A stretch of DNA of 64,000 nt, taken from assembly GCA_008508345.1 (NCBI GenBank), contig QNGE01001026.1, forward strand, positions 62,001 through 126,000. Direction: 5' to 3'. Source of the DNA: Paragonimus westermani (Eukaryota > Platyhelminthes > Trematoda > Plagiorchiida > Troglotrematidae). The notes beneath the pieces are model-generated. The model was not told the origin of the DNA, made no database searches, and was given only the letters and a program-made list of their open reading frames with translations. The position numbers were made by a program, and so were the translations under genes. How positions within the stretch are numbered: the first letter of the stretch is position 1; every line of letters begins with the position of its first letter. This document shows positions 23,071 through 34,303 of this stretch, piece by piece.

Positions 23071-24284
23071 CTGCTTTAATTATTTACTGATTACCGGTAG
23101 CTAACGGGATGGTGCATCATCCCAACTTCCTGCTCATTTACTTCTTATGACTATCTGTAAATTTTCAATACAGTTCAGTACGTGGACGACACACAAGCAG
23201 GAACGCTTAGACCAGAACCTTTCTCTCGTTTGTGCAGACGCATTAGAAAAGGAAAAGTGGTTTTGGTGTTCAATAGAGTTTCATCAACTTCACTTGGTAA
23301 TTACCAGCTCCATCGTCAATGCAGATATTCGGTTTTGACATGCCTTGAACTCACCTGTACTTAAAAAACACTATTCACTTACATATTAAACTCACCATTG
23401 TGAGTCCCGCCATAAGATGCAGCACACGTCGAGTCCACACTACCGCCGTTTGTGAGTACCATATCAAGCCAGAATGCCTAGATAGCTAGAGGGTTTGAAA
23501 GGTAACAATGAAATACAAAATGCTGGACAGTGATCTGACTGCTGTCTTACGCTTTCGAATAGAAAAAATGTAAGTACAATAAAATTTCGCCTACTTGCGG
23601 GTGTGAAATGTTTTCGTTCACTAAGAACGTTCATTTTCAGGTTACTAACATGAGTAAATACAATTTAATGAACACTGTATTTGTTTTACAATATTTATCC
23701 ATGCTCGGTTCTCTTCGGTGACATGTAAAGAGAACGTTTTCCCTCTATTTCTCCTTCTTCTCTGGACCTTCATTTTATCTTTCATGGCTTATGTCTGCTG
23801 GAATCCCTTTCAATAAGTCTGAACTGTATTGTATACTGGTGTGATGTATTGAGGTGCTGATTGGCTAAGCTCACACTTGACTATGTGTGAGCTTGTTTCT
23901 CCTGCAGCCTGTCTGCAAACTCACTGCTAAACTTGTGCATGAAAAAGAGACAATATAGTATACAGTGCATCCGATGGTATGCGAAAAAGTCGGAAACTTC
24001 AGGCGAGTTGTTTGAGTTTTCAGAACTCGTTTATGAAACTTGTTCTACCTCGAAATGCCAGTTCGTTCTTGTCAAGTCCACTGGGGCTGGAAATGTTGAT
24101 TATACCAGATTATGACAATTAATCCTGTACAAAACTTGAAAACCAATCTTTCTTCTGAAAAGGGTTTTCAGGGAGACATAGCTCAAAATAATATCGGACA
24201 TGAAACTCCTCGAATTTTGGGCTAAAGAACCTTAAATTTTGGTCATTTTATCCTTTTGAGAATTGCCTATGACAGCACTAAACA

Positions 24285-24490
24285 AACGGATGGGTTCTTC
24301 AACTCGTAACGCAAAGGGCTGAGGTTCAGAACCCCACTCAGGTTATCTCTATCAACTGAATCAAGATAAAGGACAAAACCACTAGTGTAGTGTCGACTTG
24401 ATGAAGACTATAACAACGTACTGTGAATAGATCATAACTGAGGTGTCACACAACCGGCTGATCATTATCCCATCTTTGGGTGAAGTTCTG
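24285..24490 (+). repeat. tRNA-derived SINE-like sequence (tRNA-Thr-like head)
   Basis: AACTCGTAACGCAAAGG followed by CTGAGGTTCAGAACCCCACT looks like the anticodon arm, variable loop and T arm of a tRNA. CTCGTAA would be a seven-base anticodon loop with CGT (Thr), and GGTTCAGAACC is a near-perfect polymerase III B box. The D arm/A box is degraded and a non-tRNA body (GTGTCGACTTGATGAAGAC and on) follows instead of a terminator, so this is a SINE-like repeat and not a functional tRNA gene. Assignment to Thr is inference from the loop. Confidence 0.5.
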
Positions 24491-24637
24491 GACCTTCTCC
24501 GGTCATGGATGTCTTCTGGCTAAAGCACAATACATGTCCTTTTTATCAGCACCCATAGGTTTGCGTTGAACTGAGACCGAGACAGGTGTCCAAAAATGAA
24601 AGTTCTTCCAGCCACACAGTGAAGGTGAATGACTTAC

Positions 24638-25539
24638 CTCTAGTCGGTTACCAACAGACATGAAAACAAACGATCGACTATATGATTCGTTAGCTGCAAA
24701 TCGTTGTCTGTTGCAGTAATCCTTAACTATTTCTTCAAATGGATAAACTTGATGAACACTCTTCAGAAACTTGTTTGCTTCTGTTTCTAGAAAAACAAGT
24801 TCCGACAAAAATAATTCTAATGCTCACCTTTTATCATGAAATCTTGAAAAACAACCTTACTGAAGGTGACTTGCGAAATTCGACGTTAGCTTTAGGTACA
24901 TGTAATCTAACTGCGAGATTGTCATTGCGACGACGGTCGGGACATACAAAGTACCAAACGTTTAGGTGTGTTATAGTTATATAAACCACTCAGAATTAAA
25001 TTGTGTATAGGCCATACCATTTATTTCGGTGCGCCACCTGAATCGGTCAGATCTTCTTATCTGCATTTCTACAACGCACAACTGTGGCTCTGTATTGGCG
25101 CGTAAGCGCAGCTAACCAATGAGTAGGTTAACAACTCAATCTTCATATGTCCTTAATGAAACTAAATAAATTTATTCAAGTTGAGCAAACAGCTGTTTAA
25201 CGGCTTCTGTGTCCATGAGTCACAGTAGTCGGTTATAGTTATTACGCATGTTAAAGGTAACAACATGACGAGTTCGTCCTTCTCTTGCAACACTTACCAG
25301 ATCAAGGCAATTCTGAACATAACACTCCGTTAGCCCACACTCTAGTGCTACACCTGTGATCGGGTGAAATTGTATGACAAGTGGAATAGGTTGGGATGCA
25401 TCCATGTTATTAACCGCCACTGATGATTCATGCGATATTTTGGTGACTTGCAGAAAAACGTCAACTGGCCTCAGTTCCTCCTTCCCAAATATGTTTCCAC
25501 CCGCGCTGTCGTCCATTCCATCGTTGGTGGATCTTTGTG
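24638..25539 (-). CDS. Two phase-matched exons of an unrecognised protein
   Basis: Exon from about 25539 to 25246 (donor ATGC|GTAATA, phase 1 out) contains MDDSAGGNIFGKEELRPVDV, VFLQVTKISHESSVAVNN, PIPLVIQFHPITGVALECG and ECYVQNCLDLVSVAREGRTR. After a 429-bp intron, exon 24816-24638 (179 bp, acceptor GCATTAG, consensus donor CTAGAG|GTAAGT) encodes LFLSELVFLETEANKFLKSV and HQVYPFEEIVKDYCNRQRFA. Phase 1 meets phase 1. The ATG at 25516 could be a start, but the frame is open upstream to an AG at 25540. The exon leaves in phase 0, whereas the next same-strand exon (23070) needs phase 1, so a missing exon or a gene boundary lies between. Confidence 0.62.
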
Positions 25540-25810
25540 CTTTGTTGTAAGTTGGTGGTGAACCATCGACCCAAGAAATATTTCCTAAACGACAAACAGC
25601 TCTAAGTTTGAAGCAAACCGATTACCAGCTTGACAAAAATCAGAAAAAGTTCATTTATTAAACGTACGCACAAAAATCTACACTATGGTTAGACAAATTC
25701 ACTGTGTTCGTTGAAATGCAAAGTCATTACACTACACAATAGATTAAGGGTTCACACTAATAAAAAGTTTCTCACCATGCTTTTACGCCAAGAGATAATC
25801 AAATTTTCAA

Positions 25811-26032
25811 CTATTCTGACACAAGCACATCTCCAGCTCGCTTCATACCATCGCGGATCCATATACCGTTTGAGGGGATCCCTGTTCTGAATAACCCATC
25901 ACACTGTCCATAGTCGCTAATCCTACTGATTGAACCATCACCAGCTGACTGCGTTAAACCATTCATCGATTTGCCCACAGATCCAACATACACCATAAAT
26001 GTGCGAAGATATTGGTGACTACTACTGGCCAC
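25811..26032 (-). CDS. Probable coding exon
   Basis: A minus-strand frame open from near 26032 to a TAG at 25811 encodes VGSVGKSMNGLTQSAGDGSI, SRISDYGQCDGLFRTGIPSN and GIWIRDGMKRAGDVLVSE. The upstream border may be the AG in AGTAGTAG near 26018. A GTGCTT at 25827 could be a donor. Composition is protein-like with a Gly/Ser-rich first half. It lies just upstream of the 25.5-kb exon on the same strand and may belong to the same gene, but phases could not be fixed. Confidence 0.48.
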   Translation of the reverse strand: MASSSHQYLRTFMVYVGSVGKSMNGLTQSAGDGSISRISDYGQCDGLFRTGIPSNGIWIRDGMKRAGDVLVSE

Positions 26033-26205
26033 AGTTTTTACCAGTTACAGCACGTGAACATAGACAGATATACAACAAACTACTCAAATGTTTGCATCAC
26101 CATTCCAGGTTTCTGTACGACACGCACAGCGTCGCAAACTGCCACGTGGGCATCTATACAAGATCATACCTAGAAGATGAAACGAGGTTTCTGATTTCAC
26201 AATAA

Positions 26206-27970
26206 TTTGTGCCTCTATCGACGGCAAGTGAAAGATATCTTCATTTAGCTGAATTCTAAATATGATTTATCTGCTGTCGTTCACTCATTCACTCAGGTGT
26301 ATCCCGTCGCCACTTTTAATTCTGAAAGAGAATCAGAAAATTTGTTTCACTTTCTAGGTGTGAGCTTGAGTGGACGCCTACATGGTACTTCACAGCGCTT
26401 CGTTTATTTTCCGGCAACATGGACTGGACGACACACAAATTTTATTACATATTAGGTGCTTCCTTTAAGGTAGAAATCAAGTACACCAGAAAGTGGTTTT
26501 TGATGTGAGTCGGACAATTTATGAAAGATAGCAGTGCTAGCATGAAGTCGCATTATGATGACATTTCCAGATCATGTTTCAAAATAAAATATCTTTTCCG
26601 TTCACTCCAAACCTAGGAACTTGCTCACATGAAAAAAGCAGGCCGACTAAGTGTTATCAACTTGATTTGCAAACTATAAGTTCTTTGTCCATGTTAAATT
26701 GCAGACTGAAGCAAGATGACTGCTTCCAGAGATTTTTAGGAATATTTTGATGGATATTCCTGCAAGACCTCTATTATGCATAATTCGAATGAGTTACTGT
26801 GAATTAACTGTGACCAGTGGAACTCGACGTAAGCTTCCAGTGATTGCCATGGGTTGTGTAGTTATAGGTTCACTTCCCCTCTTACACTCTACCGCCTAGT
26901 TTACGAACAGCACACTCCCAACAATGCAACTTCTTCCTTTAGGTAAGTTCCCCGAACACTAAACCCCATCAGCTACAAAGTAAGCGTAACCATTCGAAGA
27001 ATGTAGATTCAACATTTACAAAAAGTTATAAAGTCGCGTGTTTTTAGAGTCCTCATGTGAACCAAAATCAATTCCTATTTCTTTGGAGGGGCTTAAACTG
27101 TTATGGAAAGTTTGGGTACCAAGATACCTTTAAGTTAACTAGAGAAAAGAACACCTCCCCACATTTCCTGTTATTGTAAAGTATATATGTGGCTTACAAC
27201 TAAGTGAAAATAAGGAATGGTGAGACAGATTGATGTTGTCTTTTGAACTACGTCCACAATTATCACAGATGGTCTGTTTTTCTCTCTTTTATATTGAGTG
27301 GCAGGTGCTATCATCAGTCAAACACTGTTATGACCACACAACTCCATCCAGAGCCGTGGACATGTAATTCGGGATAAGCAGCAACACTCGTGATGGACTG
27401 TTCACCAAGTAACATCATGGCGCAAAAACTGACTTGCAGTGAAGAAGAGAGTTGACAGCTTTTCAAAACTGAACCAGCAGTTTGCTTCCACGGTGCAGTC
27501 AGCTAGTTTGCTCGTTCGTACCGTGGGTATACAGTGATGGTATGGAGAAAATCTTTTAAGGTGGCTTTTAGTCACCTGCCTTGAAACTAATCTTCAACAA
27601 GTGTTGTATCAATCCGGTAAATCGTTGCTGACATTTAATGACAGAAAACCCGTTGCTCCAATGACAAGTGACCTTAGGATAGAAGCGTTTTGCACGCACA
27701 TATACTATGGGACATGAATGTGTGGGTATATGATTACAAGAATTCATCCTAATTCTAAAAAACAGTCAACATTATGGCTTGTCAAATTTTAAGGAGGTTC
27801 ACTTACAATCAAGCAAGAACAACTACTTTTGTTCAGGTAATTTTTCACGTTAAGATTATATTGTTACCTTCACAGGCGACAAAAAAGTAGTCCGTCAACT
27901 ACTGACTGGTCAATCAATTTACTCTAAGATGTTTTTCATTTTTATACTCTTATTATTTTGTACTACTATC
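26206..27970. other. No gene seen
   Basis: No exon with paired splice sites or repeat structure recognised; probably intron or intergenic. Confidence 0.35.
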
Positions 27971-27978
27971 GTTTATAG

Positions 27979-28077
27979 TGGTTTTATTCGACACAGTGGA
28001 AAGCAGGTTTGTTATGAATGTAGCTTATTTCGTTCATGTATTCATCTCCCAATTTAAGCTTCTTCAACGATTTTTGG
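27979..28077 (+). CDS. Possible plus-strand exon, hydrophobic
   Basis: Acceptor CGTTTATAG and donor TTTTTGG|GTGATG bound 99 bp encoding VLFDTVESRFVMNVAYFVHV then FISQFKLLQRFLG. The frame stays open beyond the donor to 28226 (TAEDETPKYSTFLSLLSCGN), so the 3' limit is unsure. It lies opposite to the prevailing minus-strand exons of this region, so confidence is low. Confidence 0.33.
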
Positions 28078-28344
28078 GTGATGCTATAATTTCAACAGCG
28101 GAAGATGAAACACCAAAATATTCAACTTTTCTTTCGTTGCTCTCATGTGGAAATGAAACGTTGGAAATTACACAGCATGATGGCAACAGTCATAAAGAAA
28201 GTAGCCACAACGTGGTTTCACCCTAAAACCTATGAGTATTCACAAGTACATAGCAGACGGTTCATATCGGTTACCGTATTGCGTATACACCGCTTGGTTT
28301 CAAGGAGCGCTAACAAGTAGGAATTTCGAATACGCAACGGCTGG

Positions 28345-28648
28345 TTAAACCAGGTGACTTGTCCATCGTTTTGACTTGTGTGCATGTGGCTTGCAGCAGA
28401 ACAGGCCTGAATCCCGTTTAAATGTTCCAATCCTGTCTGTTGTTGCGTCACTACCTTTGTCAACCTTTGGAATATGCAGCTGGTCACACTTTGTCACAGA
28501 TACTAGTTTTAAACCTGACAGTATCCTGCCTCTCGTGTGCAGATCAGTCGTGGCAAGTTCCATTGTTGTCATTCCCTGTATATCTCCTATATGTTCACAT
28601 GTTTCATTTTTGCGGTTGAGGGAACAGGATGCCAAGCAACAATCTTGA
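28345..28648 (-). CDS. Coding exon, Cys-containing peptide
   Basis: A minus-strand exon begins after acceptor GGGTTCTTTAG (phase 2) and reads QDCCLASCSLNRKNETCEHI, GDIQGMTTMELATTDLHTRG and LKLVSVTKCDQLHIPKVDKG, ending near a weak donor CACCTG|GTTTAA or TAA at 28345. Cysteines in the first 20 residues are conspicuous. It follows the 28.77-kb exon on the same strand, but the phases (1 out, 2 in) do not meet, so the two are not joined here. Confidence 0.52.
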
Positions 28649-28770
28649 CTAAAGAACCCAGTGTTCCGGATAAGTTAAGGTAAAAGTGTCTACGAACCAA
28701 ATGTGATGAATAAAAATGCACATGAGAAATGGATACCAGAATGTAGGACGATGAGTTGACATTAAAATAC

Positions 28771-29588
28771 CTAAGCGGTAGCCTAAGTTACGTGTGTCCG
28801 ATTCTCTTCGTGAGTTGCTGATGCAATAATTTTGCGGTGATTCCGCATTTCCGCCAGTGTCTGCAACGCAATTTATTCTCCTCAGTCCACCGCGTTGTGT
28901 CACATACTTGATTCGCGCCCGCGCGCTTGTAACTAGTGTGGTATCGAGCTCAGACCAAGTGCAGTCGTGCCTGATTTGTGTTGTTCCTATGCGCATTTCG
29001 TGAATGTATTTACTCAAAGCGGTCCCGTTGCGTGAATACACAACTGGCCATTCGCCAACGAGATTGATGTGAACCTGAATGCATTGAGATCAAAGTAGAG
29101 AAAAATTCACAATCAGTTAACTCAAATGCGTGGAGCATGAACACACTGAAACAAAATAACAGACGTGTATAAAGTGTTCAATGTTCTCATTATATCGTTG
29201 CACTCGCCTTAACTATGGTCGCTGACAGTTTTTCGGGAACAATTACAAATACTAGTGATGATTATCAGAAAATCTTTTGGTAATCCTCAAGGTGTGAGAA
29301 GAACATATAACGGAAGTTCAGGCCAAATAATAAAAAACGACTTGACGAATGCATTTAAACTCGTGTCTCATTCAAATACATTTCAGTAGTCCATTTGACG
29401 AACCTTTGATTTATAAGTGTTAAGTATCAAAGCTGATGGTTACTTACCACAACGGGGGGTTTCTTCTGCTTCAAGTCTGTCGGTTCTGCACGGTCACTTT
29501 GCACATCGTCTGGAGATTTGAAAGGCTCAGTTCCATCATGTGCGAAAGTAGTCACGGCAGTTTTTAAATTAATTCGGTCCAAACTGAC
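28771..29588 (-). CDS. Two phase-matched exons of an unrecognised large protein
   Basis: Exon 29588-29448 (141 bp, acceptor AACTACCTCAG, donor GTTGTG|GTAAGT) encodes VSLDRINLKTAVTTFAHDGT and FKSPDDVQSDRAEPTDLKQK. After 373 bp, exon 29074-28771 (304 bp, acceptor ATGCATTCAG, donor GCTTAG|GTATTT) encodes VHINLVGEWPVVYSRNGTAL, SKYIHEMRIGTTQIRHDCTW and SARARIKYVTQRGGLRRINC. Both meet at phase 0 and splice sites are good. An alternative donor (ACAC|GTAACT) exists 20 bp earlier. The second exon looks beta-rich. I did not recognise the family. It is one of the clearest coding stretches of the region. Confidence 0.7.
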
Positions 29589-29694
29589 CTGAGGTAGTTG
29601 GTGCGACGAAAACAATAACAATTGTTGTAATTATGCCCTAATATGAGACTTGAGGCAAATTTCTACTGACGGGATATGAGCTTCCTGTTTTCAG

Positions 29695-29758
29695 AAACAG
29701 ATACCGTTGGAACATAAGGAAACAAGCCGTAACATAAAATTTCCAGTAGTAGTTATGA
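29695..29758 (+). CDS. Possible short plus-strand exon
   Basis: A 64-bp stretch between acceptor CTTCCTGTTTTCAG and donor TTATGA|GTAAGA, phase 0 in, encodes KQIPLEHKETSRNIKFPVVV M. Splice signals are good, but the exon is short and sits just upstream of minus-strand exons, so it could be chance. Confidence 0.35.
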
Positions 29759-31468
29759 GTAAGAAAACATTACGTGCAACATCCCATTTTATACTAAGCC
29801 CTTTGTTCTCAAACTTAATGTACGATGGTCATTTTTGTAAGGAAATGCGGGTCCCAAAAATTCAACACATAGTAGCTCGAGGACGCTCCCATAACCCTAC
29901 AGCAACAACTAGCTTAATAAATAATATCCCTACAACACTTACCGTGATGGAGGTTTCCAGCATACTTCCCAATGTATATATACATATGTACTTGTTTGTT
30001 CGATGGTTATTTGGTGATGAAGCTAACGGTCAGGAAATGTCTTGGTGAGTGTGGATACTTCAGTTTTAGAAATGACTACACACGAAATCAGAAGGCTTCG
30101 TTTAACAGAAACATTCTCACCACTCCACTGAGGGGACCTAAAAGCAAAGAACGTTTGTTAAAAGCAGCTTGTGTTACTGCTGGACACCTACGTGGATAAG
30201 TTCTATTAAAATCGTGAGGCCCTGGTAATTGGTAGGGTTATTTTAGTTCACATATACTGAACATCACATGCAATTGCTCGGAGTTATTGAATTTCACTAG
30301 GCGGTTCAGTGTGCGAATGGGAAAAACTGTGAAAATGACATTTTTATGTGACTGGCGGAGGCTGTGTACATCTCTCTCGGGTTTCCAGCATTTTGGTAAC
30401 TTGTTAATTTCGTTAATTTCTCGAAAGTTACGTGGTATTTCTTCAAGACAGCGCTAGGGCTGAAAAACTGCTGAACGAACAAAGACCACAGGAAATGGAG
30501 AAATCCCGCTAGCAGAGATAGTTTAACTGACAATAAAGTTCACAGCATTTGCAAGGAAACAAGGTGGTGAGTTCGTTGCTGATGGTTACAGCTCTTTAAT
30601 GTACTATGGTCGGATATTCAAGGTGGACTAAGGTTAAAAAACTAACAATTAGTGATTTTATACCAAAGACGAAGTAGATTGGTAGTAAACGGCTTTAGGG
30701 CAGGCTAGCTACTCATTCAGTTATTAACTACATTGCATACAGTTGAGCCATAGCCAGAGTATTGGTCCCCTTCGTACTGTCCAATCAATAAGTGGACCAA
30801 TTCTTGTGCACCCTAGGGGTGATCAACCTAGATGGGATGCTGGAAATTGTCAACGAGGATTTGTTTACATGGTTTACACTTGCCGGATTTCGGTCGTTAT
30901 ACACCCAGTACGAAATAAATAAACGTTTATATAACTCAAGCTTTGTAGTTGTCCAGACAGTCGTAGTTCGGTTAGTTAGTTCTTCTCGGTTGCTCCACCG
31001 TTTGAGCTGTACTGATGACACCTAACCTGCCTGATATGATGCACTGACTGACTATCACCACTGATAACAACCATCATGAATACGATCTCAGGCTTATAAT
31101 TTTAAGACAAACTATTCAGTAATTATATGTTTGCGTTTGAACTTACAGCAGTACGACGAAATTACACGTACCCTGCAATTCTTCATTTAGTGCAGACTGA
31201 TTGTGCACACGTGTGTCTATAAGATCGAAGCAGCTCGAACAAGTCTATTTATTATACCATTTAAACTGTTCAGTAGTTGCATAGTAATAGTTTGACAATC
31301 GATGAGTGAAGTATGTCTCAAGAGACAGTGGGTTACAGAGCTCTTGACACTGTCCTGCAGTTCCAACCATGACTTAGAGAAACATTTTTTAAGGCGGTTG
31401 AAAACTGGAATACGGCATAGGCTGCAACAGTTGATTGATCTACTTAACATTTTCAAGCACATCTGCCT

Positions 31469-31866
31469 TCATCTTCCGCTTGCTGTAGCCTGTTGCAGCC
31501 ACTGTCCACGAGATTTATTTTTGGTGTAACAAATTTTCCTATCAAGTTTTCGTTCATTTCTGCAGAACAAGGGCAGCTTTCCGTAGGTTTCGGAGGTACT
31601 GACCAGCTCGCAATTTATTCTGTCCATAAAGGTTCGATTCACGTGATCCGGCCAATGTGGGTGTCCATATCTGAGAGAATAAACGACACTCGAGGTTCCG
31701 GCTTCATTTAGGACAGTTTCGTTCAAGACATGGTCCCATGTTTCACTGTTAGAATATCGTCCAAAGAAGCCGAAGTGTTCAGAAGGTATTCCAGGGGCGT
31801 TTGCTGTGTACAGGTCTCTTCGCGGTCCAGAAGTGTACGATTGCATAAGCCTAGTAAGCCGACCTT
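31469..31866 (-). CDS. Strong coding exon, glycosylated-looking peptide
   Basis: After acceptor TGAATATTAG (phase 1) the minus strand reads GRLTRLMQSYTSGPRRDLYT, ANAPGIPSEHFGFFGRYSNS, ETWDHVLNETVLNEAGTSSV and YSLRYGHPHWPDHVNRTFMD. The exon may leave at GAGCTG|GTCAGT (31604); otherwise the frame stays open to TGA at 31469 (CELVSTSETYGKLPLFCRNE). Two N-x-T sequons (NET, NRT) and aromatic/Pro richness would fit a lumenal or secreted protein. The plus strand is also open over part of it, but the minus-strand composition is much better. Family not recognised. Confidence 0.62.
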
Positions 31867-32616
31867 CTAATATTCATACTTAGCGTGACGTTTTATTACA
31901 TCCTAATTCAGAGTCGGACTAGAGTTCTTGTTGTTTTTTCGAGTTGTTCATTATGTCAGGTGTCGAAAGAAAAGCAACTCCATATCACTGACTCGCAGTG
32001 TATAGAGTGCGTTGCAAACAAGTGGTCCCAGTGACTAGCAATGAAACGATCAAGAGTTGTTTTTATCCTCTCCGGTCTTTACCCACCACTTACAAAGAGA
32101 AGTGAAACATACAAATTGCAAAAAACTAATAGAATGGTAAGCAACCACTCATTAACTCACGGGACCACCGGGCTTGCTGGAAGGTAAGAGGATCAGCGTC
32201 CTCGAATGATACATCTACGGTTCTAAAAAAGTTACAATCGATCAAGTGCCAAACTAACAGACGTCTACCTCCCCCGAGGTCACAGTAGATTACGACACCC
32301 ATTCATGAAACGTAGATGCGAGTCTCTAGCATTCCTGGCGCCAGTGATACCTTACATGATCAAACACGCCCATCACTTCGCTTGTGATCACTGTAACCAA
32401 CCGTTCGCAAAACACCCCTCTTAACCGTTCCTGGGGTGGTGGTATGTTTGACAGTTTGGCGGCCGACAACAAATCAGTCACAGTCACTGAACGAAAGGGG
32501 CGTATCTGCTGTGGAAAATATTTTGAAAGCGTTTCTCACTTTGCACGTTTCACTGAAATATAAACCCAAAATATTGTCTGTTTCAGTATAAAAATCGGGA
32601 AAAACTGTGCAGATAC

Positions 32617-32751
32617 AGCTAAAATGTTATCATTGCTCCGTCCTTTTGGAGCTTCCTCAGAATTTCGTCCACGGACGGCGGCTGTACAAACAGACGTATC
32701 AGGATCTGGGTCTTTACCTTTATAGCGCACGTCTGACCACATCCTCATCAT
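32617..32751 (-). CDS. Probable coding exon, possibly initial
   Basis: From tandem ATGs at 32751 the minus strand reads MMRMWSDVRYKGKDPDPDTS and VCTAAVRGRNSEEAPKGRSN, then leaves at donor TTAGCT|GTATCT after 45 exact codons. The peptide is hydrophilic and charged. An earlier donor-like AAAG|GTAAAG lies within it. Whether the ATG is a true start or the exon begins at the AG just after it is undecided. Confidence 0.5.
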
Positions 32752-33211
32752 TTATTGAATGAATACACAGTCTCCTAACTTTAGTGCAGAAAGCTTACAG
32801 AAGACAAGTAGACTGAAGCACTAGATGTTGTTGTTTGTCTACTGCGAACTAAAGAGGATTTTGCGGATGCTTCACTGTTTTAGAGGATATCATCGTGTTA
32901 TTGTGCAAAAAATGTGATTAACTCAGGGAGGGTAACTGGAAGTGCTAACCTGGCAAACACTTTTTTTCATACCTGGAAAAGAAAGTATGTCAGATCGACC
33001 GTTGATTTTCCACCCACTTAGCGACGTTTTGTCCATGGGATTTCTCCAATAATGAGTAAATCTGGCCTGTTGATGACCATAAGGATAAAGTTTTCAAAGC
33101 GGTATTCAGCAATGAGGTTCGTCGATAACTGTTAAACTCTCCGCTATTTCCCCTTCCCTGTTAAAGTGTATTCAATTTGGCATCCAGAGTATATATAAAG
33201 TATATCTACAG

Positions 33212-33476
33212 GCTATGTATAGCACTGCCAAATAAGCTAGCCAAAATGAATGATGAAAACGGCGTCCTTATCGAATCTCTTTATTGCAGGTCGTATGTTA
33301 TCGTTTCCTGCAACTTTGTTACTACGAGAACAATCAACAGCATTGCAGAGTTCCTCACTGATGAATAAGCTGACCAGTTTTATCATGACCAAAATTATGC
33401 TTGCCGAAGTTCCTAAATGCTTGGTCAACGCACGTCTATGGGCAGTTTGTGTGACTATGATCCATAAGAGACTGTA
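33212..33476 (+). CDS. Ambiguous plus-strand exon(s)
   Basis: Two overlapping possibilities share the site TTTATTGCAGGTCG. Either 33212-33289 is an exon (acceptor TATATCTACAG, peptide LCIALPNKLAKMNDENGVLI) with donor GCAG|GTCGTA, or the same AG is an acceptor for 33290-33474 (peptide STALQSSSLMNKLTSFIMTK, AEVPKCLVNARLWAVCVTMI, donor GACT|GTAAAT). The second has the better composition. It may belong to the plus-strand gene starting at 34.3 kb. Confidence 0.35.
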
Positions 33477-33568
33477 AATTGATCACAATGGGGTCAGCAC
33501 GACATCTAAGGAGTGTAAACTTCCACTCAGACTTGTTTATATGAGTGGTGTTTGTAAACAATTCTTAC

Positions 33569-33780
33569 TACGAGCAAGGAAGTGTTTGGTGTCACTGTCA
33601 AAAGGGCAATGAATGTTTGAGATATTGACATAGATAAGGTCTGAGTATCGGGTAACAACAAATTGCAACTAGCGTCCGTGGTGGTTTCTAGGGTGTGTAC
33701 AATACATTCTGACAGCCCTTGATGGAAGTCCACAAACATGACATGAGCAGTGCTCAAACAGCCGTTGGTCATGTTCACTC
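33569..33780 (-). CDS. Coding exon, Thr/Ser-rich peptide
   Basis: A minus-strand frame encodes TNGCLSTAHVMFVDFHQGLS, ECIVHTLETTTDASCNLLLP and SMSISQTFIALLTVTPNTSL, leaving at donor CTCGTA|GTAAGA in phase 0. The acceptor is uncertain (a GAG just upstream of 33780). Composition is convincingly coding. It may be an upstream exon of the minus-strand series at 32.7-28 kb; no phase test was possible. Confidence 0.58.
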
Positions 33781-33794
33781 ATACTCCCAACGCT

Positions 33795-33865
33795 AAGATG
33801 GTTAGAGTACTGAGGTCAGTAGCTACCATCAAACTACACACAAGCGTTAGAATCTATGATTAAGA
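33795..33865 (+). repeat. tRNA-like fragment, probable SINE head
   Basis: AAGATGGTTAGAGTACTGAG resembles a polymerase III A box (the D-arm 'TGGTTAGAG' block) and GCGTTAGAATC some 50 bp later resembles a degraded B box. The intervening sequence does not fold as a tRNA. Likely a decayed SINE head. Confidence 0.3.
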
Positions 33866-34157
33866 ATACTCGTTCTGTTCTGAACCTGTTCCCTTATAGT
33901 TTGGTGCATACTCTTGGAAAACTGACTGCTGGTTTCCGTTTGGAGACGAAGAGCGGGGGCGCACAGACTTGATACGTTTGCCTTTGTTGAGGGATTTGAC
34001 AAATGGAACCAGAGAGACTTCAGTTCATGCTACTTATTTCGCACTGCAGAGTGTATCTCACTGTGTCTTGGGTCTTTTGGTTAATTGATTTTTCTTACTG
34101 GAGTGTAACGCTACGTTCTTAGACGGTCATTTGACGGACTTCCCTCTGTCAGTCGAA

Positions 34158-34179
34158 GATCATCATCATCATCATCATA
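34158..34179. repeat. (ATC)n microsatellite
   Basis: Seven tandem ATC/CAT units, 125 bp upstream of the probable first exon at 34304. Confidence 0.95.
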
Positions 34180-34303
34180 GACAGCAATACATCAGTGGTT
34201 AACACTAATGCTTAACTGCCACACAACCATGAAGAAACAGCAAACCCTATATAGAAAGAGAGAAGGAAAAAGAAGGGGACGGGAAGGGACCTAACTACTG
34301 AAA

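Noticed and set aside
23147..23364. Plus-strand frames after acceptor TTTTCAATACAG
   Set aside because: The acceptor is good, but two frames overlap, no donor fits, and a minus-strand exon is adjacent.
28376..28648. 90-codon plus-strand frame
   Set aside because: Antisense of a minus-strand exon with better composition and a good acceptor.
30306..31025. Several open frames on both strands
   Set aside because: Both strands are equally open and no splice pair was matched.
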